Of a DNA stretch of 13,808 bases, positions 7,513-13,381 are shown piece after piece. Each line of letters opens with the position of its first letter. Position 1 is the stretch's first letter. The stretch is from CANHBY01 sp031374415 (lineage in GTDB: Bacteria; Pseudomonadota; Gammaproteobacteria; Burkholderiales; Burkholderiaceae_C): the NCBI GenBank assembly GCA_031374415.1, contig JANMGB010000142.1:1-13808 (forward strand), given 5' to 3'. The notes beneath the pieces were generated by a model. The model saw only the letters and a program-made list of their open reading frames with translations, searched no databases and was not told the origin of the DNA. The position numbers and the translations under genes are program-made.

Positions 7513-7783
7513 AAATCGGTCAAGTCAGGAATGACATTTAATGCCAACTCCATTGATCATGATCCGGCAACAGAAAAATACATAATCCACATGTCAGAGA
7601 TACAGTAAATGCAAAAACACTATTGTTTTGGAAGGCGTCCCCGTCGACATGAGATTTTATCAATTTTCAGATAAATTCGATGAGGGCGCAGTATTAAAGA
7701 CCCCTTGGCGGAGAGACTATCTCATTGAGAGAAAATATATTGAGTTGGCCCTGCAAAACCCTGCCAACCCGCATGAATGCTAA
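7489..7783 (+). pseudogene. Frameshifted remnant of an unrecognised gene next to the IS element
   Basis: Two open stretches in different frames read like one broken protein. The first (7489-7608) encodes KISLEYFEKSVKSGMTFN, then IDHDPATEKYIIHMSEIQ before a TAA. The second (7604-7783) encodes TIVLEGVPVDMRFYQFSDKF, then KTPWRRDYLIERKYIELAL and ends NPHEC before a TAA. A single frameshift at about 7605 would join them into roughly 98 residues. There is no credible start. The opening KISLxxFE is echoed after the second fragment copy near 10645-10670. The family is not recognised. The transposase gene begins 69 bases after the final stop, so the insertion may have disturbed downstream sequence. 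Confidence 0.55.
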
Positions 7784-7852
7784 GTTGTTTGTGATTTTTG
7801 GTCCATTAAATCCCTCAAGAAGCGATAGTCGATGAATTGATTTCTGAGGGAA

Positions 7853-9223
7853 ATGAGCGTGCAGACCCCCGATTTTTTCCGAAGCCGTATCGACGCGATG
7901 ATCAACCTGAACGACCCGCTGGCGGTGTTGGCGCGAAGGCTGCCGTGGGACGTGATCGAAGCGGCGCTGGCACCGAAGTTCAAGCGGGCCGATCGCACGG
8001 GCCAAGTCATCCAAGATGACGATCTGTTTGGCCCCACGCAAGCGCTGGTCGGTGCAGGCACCAGCCCTGCAGGGCGGCCCAAGCTGGCGATTCGATTGAT
8101 GGCCAGCCTGCTGTACCTGAAGAACAGCTTCAACCTCAGCGATGAGGAGTTGTGCAAGCGCTGGAGCGAGAACGTGCTGTGGCAGTACTTCAGCGGTCAG
8201 GCGTACTACGAGCATCGGATGCCGTGCGACGCCACGCAGATCGGGCGCTTCAGGCAAGCAGTGGGCGAGGAAGGCTTGGAGCTGCTGCTTAAAGCCACCA
8301 TCGACACGGCGGTCGAGATCAAAGCGGTCAAGCCCAAAGACCTGGAGCGCGTGATCGTCGACACCACCGTGCAAGAAAAGGCCATCACCCACCCGGTGGA
8401 CAGTCGGCTGCTGGAGATCGCGCGGCACAAAGTAGTCAGTGCGGCCAAGCGAGCAGGCATCCACTTGAAGCAGACGTTTGCCAAGGAAGGCAAGACTCTG
8501 CGCCGACAAGCCGGCGGCTATGGGCACGCCAAACAATTCAAGCGCTTGAAGAGAGTGCTCAGGCGGCAAAGCACGATCCTGGGCATCGTGATGCGCGAGG
8601 TGCAGCGCAAATGCAATGCGCCTGGGTTGCGCACCGACAACCCGCTGGCGTTGACCGAATTGATGATGTGGCTGGAGCGAGCCGAGCGCATCCGCACCCA
8701 GCAGCGCCACGACAAGAACAAGCTGTACGCGCTGCATGCGCCAGAGGTCGAGTGCATCGGCAAAGGCAAAGCGCGCAAGCCGTATGAGTTTGGCGTCAAG
8801 AGCGCCATCGTGGTCTCACACAAACATGGCCTGATGCTAGGCGCGCGCAGCTGCCCCGGCAACCCGTACGACGGGCACATCCTGAGTGGGGTACTGGAGC
8901 AGGCCAGCAACTTGATGCAAGACATCAACGCCACGATCAAAGTGGTGGTGGGCGACCTGGGGTTCAGAGGACGCGATGTCGATGCCGACAACCCCGACAA
9001 GTTCATCATTCACCGGGGCAGGCTCAAAAGCCTAACGCCACAGCAGAAGGGATGGCTGCGTAGACGCCAAGCCATCGAGCCAGCGATTGGGCATTTGAAG
9101 TCAGACCACCGCATGGATCGGTGTTGGCTCAAGGGCGCCATCGGCGATGCGTTGCACGCGGTGAGCTGCGCGGTGGGCTACAACCTGCGCTGGCTAATGC
9201 GGGCCGTACCCGCAGGGGTCTGA
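7853..9223 (+). CDS. DDE transposase, probably IS5 family
   Basis: This 456-residue transposase appears complete and catalyses cut-and-paste movement of its insertion sequence. The N-terminal part has the helical region typical of IS5-type transposases (GRPKLAIRLMASLLYLKN, then LSDEELCKRWSENVLWQYF). The catalytic triad is visible: D170 in VIVDTTVQEK, D368 in VVVGDLGFRG, and E409 in AIEPAIGHLK. The DNA is GC-rich, in contrast to the AT-rich immunity region before it. A GAGGG ribosome site sits just before the ATG. Spacer between the second and third catalytic residues is 41 positions. I could not identify convincing terminal inverted repeats or a target duplication, so the element ends are not given. 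The family call rests on motif layout; a related IS4/IS1182-type assignment is possible. Confidence 0.9.
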   Translation: MSVQTPDFFRSRIDAMINLNDPLAVLARRLPWDVIEAALAPKFKRADRTGQVIQDDDLFGPTQALVGAGTSPAGRPKLAIRLMASLLYLKNSFNLSDEELCKRWSENVLWQYFSGQAYYEHRMPCDATQIGRFRQAVGEEGLELLLKATIDTAVEIKAVKPKDLERVIVDTTVQEKAITHPVDSRLLEIARHKVVSAAKRAGIHLKQTFAKEGKTLRRQAGGYGHAKQFKRLKRVLRRQSTILGIVMREVQRKCNAPGLRTDNPLALTELMMWLERAERIRTQQRHDKNKLYALHAPEVECIGKGKARKPYEFGVKSAIVVSHKHGLMLGARSCPGNPYDGHILSGVLEQASNLMQDINATIKVVVGDLGFRGRDVDADNPDKFIIHRGRLKSLTPQQKGWLRRRQAIEPAIGHLKSDHRMDRCWLKGAIGDALHAVSCAVGYNLRWLMRAVPAGV

Positions 9224-9522
9224 AGCCGGCCCCCTTCAAGGCTTGCTGAGTTAACGCGTCGGTTGTCGTGCCACGCACGACGTGGCTGCCGTATCTCCGC
9301 CAGGGGCTTGAAGGAGGCCGTAGGCTTGGTTGGTTGGTTGCTTGGTTAGTTGCGCTGCCGATCTTCGACGCCATAGAGCGCTTTGCTCATCCCATGTTCG
9401 TTTCCACAGCAGCCATTGATCTTTGGCTCACGGCCTTGTCACGTCACTCGCTCGCCACCGCCAATTCGTGGGGCGTTAGGCTGTAAAATGAACTTTGCAT
9501 GGCCGACTAATTAATCGCTGGG
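9224..9522. other. Intergenic DNA after the transposase
   Basis: No gene is supported here. A GTG-started frame at 9268-9486 (72 codons) lacks convincing features. The stretch contains a possible hairpin with two competing pairings at 9265-9285 (GTCGTG with CACGAC, or CCACG with CGTGG) and a TTGG-type simple repeat at about 9325-9351. The right end of the insertion sequence should lie here, but I cannot place it. Confidence 0.5.
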
Positions 9523-10485
9523 ATGCGCCTTCATTTACGAGACGATTCGATGGAACCACTTCTGCCTATGAAAGTCTTGGGCCCTAAAAGCTTTAACCAA
9601 TTGATTGTCAGATCTCGGTTCACATTCTTGTTGGCAATACTTTTAGGGATCGCCAGTGAGATTGCCTATTCCGCTGTGACAGTTGAGTCGCTTGAATACA
9701 TCAGAGCCACAAACCCAGGTGTCAATGGTATCGGCTATGTCGCAGACGGAAAGTCCCTTTACCTTGGCGGATGTCAGGTCTTCGACCTTGAAAGTAAATC
9801 GACTCGCTCGGGTTGCAGGTATCCACTGAATACCCGATGGGGGAGTGTTAGCCCAGATGGTACGTTAGTGCTTGCAACCACTATTGATCCAAAAACGAAA
9901 GAATCTACATCATTTCAGCTCGATGCCGTCTCTGGCAAGGTACATTCTTCCAAGCGCGGAATTCATTTCGCGCCCCCCATCGCAATTCATCCGAGCAACC
10001 GCTTTTGGGTCGGGGCCCAGGCTGGTAGGACCTCATCGACCTCCGAAACCCTCGTAGTGATCGACCGAGGTTGGCACACAAGTAAAGATAAAATTTATGT
10101 CAATACCCAACGCATATTTTCGATCGCATTCACGGCAGATGGAAGCGAATTAATCGTGAATAGCGGTAATTCTATCGACGGCGCAAAAGTGTGGACAGCT
10201 ACCTGGCAAGTTTCTTCGCAGCCTATAGGTACCGAAAACGCCGAAGTTTCGGGCATTCTGATCAAAAGCGCTGACAATCGAGTAGGGGTTCGACTTGAAT
10301 CCGGGGCATTGGCGCTGATTGATCTTCATGATGGAAATGTAGTTGCTCTACTTGATCTCGATATGACTGAGGGCGAACCGGAGCTTGCTTTTAGTCCAGA
10401 CGGGAGAAAATTTGCAGCGAAAGGCTATCGGCTTGTCGACGGTCGACGGCAGTTTGGCGCGGTCCTTGTGCAATTTGGAAAATAG
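9523..10485 (+). CDS. Exported protein with WD40/beta-propeller-like repeats
   Basis: This 320-residue protein is not assigned to a named family. A hydrophobic segment (FTFLLAILLGIASEIAYSA) near residues 34-52 is a likely signal peptide or membrane anchor; starting instead at the in-frame ATG at 9550 or 9568 would give a more normal N-terminus. The rest reads as repeated short beta-strand blocks of propeller type: GVNGIGYVADGKSLYLGG, WGSVSPDGTLVLATT, IFSIAFTADGSELIVNSG, and PELAFSPDGRKFAAKG. Each contains the (S/A)xDG turn typical of WD40 or PD40 repeats. About five blades are visible, so it may be an incomplete propeller. It lies among effector and immunity remnants and could be an immunity or binding protein, but that is a guess from position. 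Composition is moderate in GC, unlike the transposase before it. Confidence 0.75.
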   Translation: MRLHLRDDSMEPLLPMKVLGPKSFNQLIVRSRFTFLLAILLGIASEIAYSAVTVESLEYIRATNPGVNGIGYVADGKSLYLGGCQVFDLESKSTRSGCRYPLNTRWGSVSPDGTLVLATTIDPKTKESTSFQLDAVSGKVHSSKRGIHFAPPIAIHPSNRFWVGAQAGRTSSTSETLVVIDRGWHTSKDKIYVNTQRIFSIAFTADGSELIVNSGNSIDGAKVWTATWQVSSQPIGTENAEVSGILIKSADNRVGVRLESGALALIDLHDGNVVALLDLDMTEGEPELAFSPDGRKFAAKGYRLVDGRRQFGAVLVQFGK

Positions 10486-10488
10486 TAA

Positions 10489-10623
10489 ACTTGTTACGGG
10501 AGGTGGGTTATTTGTCCCCTATGGCTATCGTATGAAGCAAGGCCAATTTTTCATGCCGTAGAAGCCGACTTGACCCTACCAAATGACTCTGTCGGTGAAT
10601 GGCGGCACGACTCACATCGATGA
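10489..10623 (+). pseudogene. C-terminal fragment of an unrecognised gene, copy B
   Basis: This is a short open stretch with no start, encoding GRWVICPLWLSYEARPIF, then HAVEADLTLPNDSVGEWRHD and ending SHR before a TGA at 10621-10623. It parallels copy A at 7276-7473 (GRWWWIPWSMW, then HEARPIFHAIEADLTPP), including the same stop position. It begins directly after the beta-propeller-like gene stops, with no room for its N-terminal part. Confidence 0.6.
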
Positions 10624-10662
10624 TCGCCACGCTTGTTTAAAATCTCCCTGAAGCATTTTGAA
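10527..10662 (+). repeat. Diverged direct repeat, right copy
   Basis: This is the same-orientation partner of 7377-7512. Identity is high through the coding fragment and its stop and weakens after about 10640 (TTTAAAATCTCCCTGAAGCATTTTGAA against TAAAAAATTTCGCTGGAGTATTTTGAA). It lies just upstream of the secreted protein gene at 10720. Confidence 0.8.
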
Positions 10663-10719
10663 CGACTTGCCTAAACCGGTAGAAACGGGAACTCTACGGA
10701 GGCAGAAAAAGGACTGAGC

Positions 10720-11526
10720 ATGATTTCAGTGCGGGAAAGAGGTACGTCATGCCCAGCAGCCAAAATTTGTTTTCTTTGGCTCGCACTCTGCGGCTTTCAC
10801 GCTGCTTCAGCGGCACCTTCCATTCGGGCTGCAATAGCATTCGTGCCGGCCCCAGCTGATCGCATAAACAGCAAGGCAATCAAAGAAGTGTGCGAGGGAT
10901 TGCCAGCGGCCCCTTGCAACCCTGGTACCACTCGGGCGTGGGTCGGCCGTGGCGCATCAATCCAGGATCCCATCTACCTGGTCGACGACAGCGGCCCCAG
11001 ATTGATTGCGCTGGACACAGCAGATCCGCTCGATCCTACCAAATCTCGCTCGTGGGATTTTTCATCCTACGAACATTCAATCTCAGCAAACGAGCAAGAA
11101 AACCCTCGGCGCTTGTCTATCTATCCTGCACTGTATCCCGTAGGCACGCGTGAATATGCCGTCGCCATCATCAGGCATTTCAGCGAAATGTATTCTGGCG
11201 GGGGAGCCACCTTTGAGATCGCAGATTTCGTCGCCCTGAACTCTACAGGGGAGGGATCGATGATCTACGGCTCTGTTCCATTTTCATGCAACAAGATGAT
11301 CCGATCCTGTTTCGCCGAGAAGGATTACAAGGATAAACTGGGTAACTGCCACGACACCTACACAGGTAGTTTGCGAGTCAATATCTCAAGTTTGCCAACC
11401 CTCGATCCATCATGGCGTTTCAATTGGATACAGGATGGCCAGGCCACACCGTTTTCTGTTCCCTACACGCAAAGTCTTACGTCCGAGTGGCCTGTGTCCT
11501 TTTGCGAGGGTGGGCCAGTCAACTGA
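10720..11526 (+). CDS. Exported protein of unknown function, possible immunity protein
   Basis: This 268-residue protein is not in a family I recognise. It begins with a signal peptide: a basic start, the hydrophobic core ICFLWLALCGFHAASA and a likely cleavage after ASA. The mature part has several cysteines (EVCEGLPAAPC, FSCNKMIRSC, LGNCHD, VSFCEGG), which suggests disulfides in the periplasm. An AAGGA-type ribosome site lies about eight bases before the ATG. The gene sits between a broken gene fragment and a remnant of an effector tail plus a truncated immunity gene. This context makes a periplasmic immunity role plausible but is the only support for it. The next effector-tail frame (11525-11695) begins at its stop codon in a different frame, so the junction between them may be a recombination point. 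Confidence 0.75.
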   Translation: MISVRERGTSCPAAKICFLWLALCGFHAASAAPSIRAAIAFVPAPADRINSKAIKEVCEGLPAAPCNPGTTRAWVGRGASIQDPIYLVDDSGPRLIALDTADPLDPTKSRSWDFSSYEHSISANEQENPRRLSIYPALYPVGTREYAVAIIRHFSEMYSGGGATFEIADFVALNSTGEGSMIYGSVPFSCNKMIRSCFAEKDYKDKLGNCHDTYTGSLRVNISSLPTLDPSWRFNWIQDGQATPFSVPYTQSLTSEWPVSFCEGGPVN

Positions 11527-11695
11527 AGGTGCCCTGTACAGGGTGACATTTACGTGGCGTCGAAATAGTAGTTTGGAGCTATCCGTTGATGCACAAGGAA
11601 ATCCAGTGATGGCTGGGAATCCGCCGCGACAAGAGAGAAGGTTTATCCCAGTGCAGCACACGATTAATTTCTCGCTAGAAAAGCAGACTCTATAG
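11525..11695 (+). pseudogene. Remnant of an effector C-terminal tail (third copy)
   Basis: This frame encodes EGALYRVTFTWRRNSSLEL, then SVDAQGNPVMAGNPPRQ, and ends SLEKQTL before the TAG at 11693-11695. It matches the end of the intact effector, where METMTFSWRRNSQ is followed by a similar N-G-containing turn and a charged strand. The catalytic domains are absent; what precedes it is the unrelated secreted protein gene in another frame. The same order follows as behind the intact effector: tail, short AT-rich spacer, then the start of a small secreted protein. It therefore appears to be what is left of another effector of the same tail class. Confidence 0.7.
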
Positions 11696-11762
11696 AGATA
11701 ATCGGGCTTCTTGGTGATATTTTGGCGGACGAAAACACACGATAGTCAGATAATTATACATT

Positions 11763-11879
11763 ATGAAAATAATTATTAAACTTATATTCCTCGCATTAGT
11801 CCCTACTGGAGCTTTGGCGCAGGTCAATGCCGATTTGTTTTGCTTTGTATCTGACCCCAACAACGCAGAAATCTACTAA
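11763..11879 (+). pseudogene. Truncated third immunity paralogue (signal peptide plus about 19 residues)
   Basis: The 38-codon frame begins with a Sec signal peptide (MKIIIKLIFLALVPTGALA) and continues QVNADLFCFVSDPNNAEIY before a TAA. The start of the mature part resembles that of the intact immunity proteins (for example ETFCFINSNNSNSR), with the Cys in the same place. No Shine-Dalgarno sequence precedes the ATG, as in the two intact copies. It starts 67 bases after an effector-tail remnant. The rest of the gene has been lost, possibly at the 15-base direct repeat that lies at the truncation point. Confidence 0.65.
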
Positions 11880-11911
11880 AATAGCAGTATTCAGGCCTGA
11901 CCCCAACAACG
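11851..11911 (+). repeat. 15-base direct repeat at the truncation of the third immunity gene
   Basis: CTGACCCCAACAACG occurs at 11851-11865, inside the truncated immunity frame where it encodes part of SDPNN, and again at 11897-11911. The two copies are 46 bases apart in the same orientation. Such a repeat could mark a deletion or slippage event that destroyed the gene. Confidence 0.8.
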
Positions 11912-11975
11912 TGCAATGACTCCCCGCATCAGGTCTCTGGCTCGAAACAGCGGCCAGCTGCGGGTGGGGACATGA

Positions 11976-12635
11976 TCACGCGGGATGGGACACATCATCA
12001 GGCCTCGGATTGATCGGGGTCGCCCTCGGTAAGCTAAATGTTTCGTCATCCACACTCAATACGACAACGTGAACATCGGCCACTAGTGGCGGTCCATCAG
12101 CTGATGCATGTTCAACTGGACTGCCCACCGCGGGAGGCCGCTCGGTAGTCGGCAATACATTTGTATCTGTATCTGTATCTGTATTTACATTTGCATTTGC
12201 ATTTGCATTCAATGTCATGCGATCTAATTTATCCGCTCTAATGGGTTGTTGACCCGGTCCACAGCTGTACGCACCCGGAGTTGTTGCGTCGGGTCTTGGC
12301 AGTGGCCGCTGTCGGAGTAGGGCAGGTGCTAAAGGGATCGGTTGAGGGTCGCCGGGCGCATTCGGCGTTGGTGCGTTGGAGCCAGCACTGACAGCGCTGT
12401 TACCTTGGAAGGACGAACTTTGCAAGATTTGAAGCATTTGCCTGCGAATCATGTTTCCAGACGATGTAGCACCTGGACCTCTGGCATTGACTGAGGCTCC
12501 AGAGCTTCCACGACTGTCCGAAGACTCTTCTGGAGTGGTCGGTAAAGCATCCCTTCTCACTTGGGATAGATTTTCCCTGAAGGTCTGTGCGGACTGCCCG
12601 GCACTCTGGCTATGAAATGACTCCAATTTGCGCAT
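11976..12635 (-). CDS. Hypothetical low-complexity protein with dipeptide repeats
   Basis: This 219-residue reverse-strand frame matches no family I recognise. Its first 90 residues are rich in Ser, Gln, Gly and Pro and lack a hydrophobic segment, so they look disordered. The middle is Pro-rich (PNAPGDPQPIPLAP). A repeat follows, encoded by hexanucleotides, giving LNANANANVNTDTDTDTN. The C-terminal part contains VADVHVVVLSVDDETFSLP, which looks like ordinary protein. A GGA lies about seven bases before the ATG. The Ser-rich hydrophilic N-terminus resembles type III secretion signals, but I saw no PIP-box-like promoter and no catalytic motif, so that idea is weak. It could also be a decayed frame. 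The gene is transcribed opposite to all others in the window and is not part of the T6SS cluster. Confidence 0.5.
   Translation of the reverse strand: MRKLESFHSQSAGQSAQTFRENLSQVRRDALPTTPEESSDSRGSSGASVNARGPGATSSGNMIRRQMLQILQSSSFQGNSAVSAGSNAPTPNAPGDPQPIPLAPALLRQRPLPRPDATTPGAYSCGPGQQPIRADKLDRMTLNANANANVNTDTDTDTNVLPTTERPPAVGSPVEHASADGPPLVADVHVVVLSVDDETFSLPRATPINPRPDDVSHPA
12165..12212. repeat. Hexanucleotide simple repeat in the reverse-strand gene
   Basis: On the forward strand three ATCTGT units (12165-12182) are followed by ATTTAC, three ATTTGC units (12189-12206) and ATTCAA. Read in reverse they encode Asn-Ala and Thr-Asp dipeptide runs. Because the unit is six bases, changes in copy number keep the reading frame. 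Confidence 0.9.
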
Positions 12636-13027
12636 AAAATTTCCGTATCAATGCCTGGACGCTATCAGTAGCACCGCGCATCGTGGTGAGCAGAAGTCGA
12701 CAGCTACCTTGTAGCCGGCCTTCTGAGCGGTTGCCCATGCAGATGGTGCTCGTTTCAGTTTGTAGCAAACATTCGACCGACCTGAAGGTCGTTGTGTAGG
12801 CTGTTGGTAGGGGTTTGCATCCCCTACCTTTGAATCGCCCCTTCGGGGCTCTCCGGCCTGAAGGCCGGGGTTTCAGACCTATTTCAGTTTTTTGATGAAC
12901 TTGAGTGGCGAAGGAGCAACTGTTAGTTCGACGTTGTTGCACAAATCGAAGCTTGGTTCCGTGAATCGCTCCGGGTTTCGAGGAGGCCGGTTGGCTTAAG
13001 TCAGGCCATGGCGATCTGACGCAAGGA
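12636..13027. other. Gene-free stretch containing a run of four hairpins
   Basis: I see no credible gene here; a long reverse-strand frame across it overlaps the hairpins and has no natural look. The main content is the hairpin cluster at 12778-12868, listed separately. A segment at about 12930-12950 (GTTGTTGCACAAATCG) resembles terminal sequences of some IS5-family elements and may be an insertion-sequence scar. Confidence 0.5.
12778..12868 (+). ncRNA. Cluster of four perfect hairpins, candidate structured RNA or repeat element
   Basis: Four perfect inverted repeats occur in 91 bases: CGACC/GGTCG with loop TGAA (12778-12791), GGTAGGGG/CCCCTACC with a seven-base loop (12806-12828), GCCCC/GGGGC around a TTC or TTCG loop (12837-12849), and CCGGCC/GGCCGG with loop TGAA (12853-12868). 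The first and last share the TGAA loop. On the forward strand the loops are of stable TTCG and TGAA type, which favours that strand if it is transcribed. It may equally be a REP-like intergenic repeat acting only in DNA. No family is recognised. Confidence 0.45.
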
Positions 13028-13321
13028 TTGGGGATTGGATTTTCTCTCATTCAGCCCCCCGCAGGCGCCGCCGGAGGCCCCTCGGTTGGGCCATGTATGG
13101 GAACACTGGAAAGCATTCCCCGTTACGCTGCCATTTGCCAGTACGAATCAGCGGGCAAGCCCTGTAAGTTTGACGCACGCGAGCTGAAGAGCAACCGCAA
13201 CGAAGTCATCTTCGCGTATGGCAGGTACTTCGAGTTTTCCGGCAACAGCCTGGTGAAGAGCTACGACTTGAAAGCACCGAGGGCCTGTTTCAGGCCCGAA
13301 GTCTGTAACCCCTACAACTAA
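13028..13321 (+). CDS. Small hypothetical cysteine-containing protein, start uncertain
   Basis: The frame begins at a TTG at 13028 (97 residues), preceded by an AAGGA-like site; an in-frame ATG at 13097 would give 74 residues. The part after the ATG looks like real protein: GTLESIPRYAAICQYESAG, KPCKFDARELKSNRNEVIFA, YGRYFEFSGNSLVKSYDLKA, ending CFRPEVCNPYN. It has five cysteines in the longer form, suggesting an exported or disulfide-bonded domain, yet no signal peptide is present. This raises the possibility that the N-terminal part has been lost. I do not recognise the family. Two hairpins follow immediately after the stop. Confidence 0.55.
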   Translation: MGIGFSLIQPPAGAAGGPSVGPCMGTLESIPRYAAICQYESAGKPCKFDARELKSNRNEVIFAYGRYFEFSGNSLVKSYDLKAPRACFRPEVCNPYN

Positions 13322-13326
13322 GTGAA

Positions 13327-13381
13327 GCGGCAGTAGCCGCGCGATGTTTCGAGGCCAGCGAACCCGCGAGGGTCGCTGGCC
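13327..13381 (+). terminator. Two hairpins after the small hypothetical gene
   Basis: GCGGC/GCCGC (13327-13340, loop AGTA) is followed by GGCCAGCG/CGCTGGCC (13353-13381), inside which ACCC/GGGT can pair. They begin six bases after the TAA. There is no T-run, so this is not a classical intrinsic terminator; it may still slow transcription or protect the 3' end. Confidence 0.3.

Noticed and set aside
9030..9484. GCCTAACGCC at 9030-9039 and GGCGTTAGGC at 9475-9484 as integron attC boxes
   Set aside because: The complementary boxes are about 440 bases apart, far more than an attC site allows, one lies inside the transposase gene, and no second site follows the next gene.
9268..9486. 72-codon frame starting GTG after the transposase
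   Set aside because: No recognisable protein features or clear ribosome site; it covers the probable end of the insertion sequence and a simple repeat.
7748..9505. GGCCCTGCAAAACCC near 7747 and TTTGCATGGCC near 9495 as IS terminal inverted repeats
   Set aside because: Only about 10 bases match, the right site is 270 bases beyond the transposase stop, and no target duplication flanks them. The element ends remain unplaced.
11976..12635. Type III secretion effector interpretation of the reverse-strand gene
   Set aside because: The Ser-rich N-terminus fits, but no PIP-box-like promoter spacing was found upstream and there is no catalytic motif, so it was left as hypothetical.
12610..13050. 146-codon reverse-strand frame
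   Set aside because: It runs through all four hairpins, overlaps the start of the gene at 11976-12635 and has no coherent protein character.
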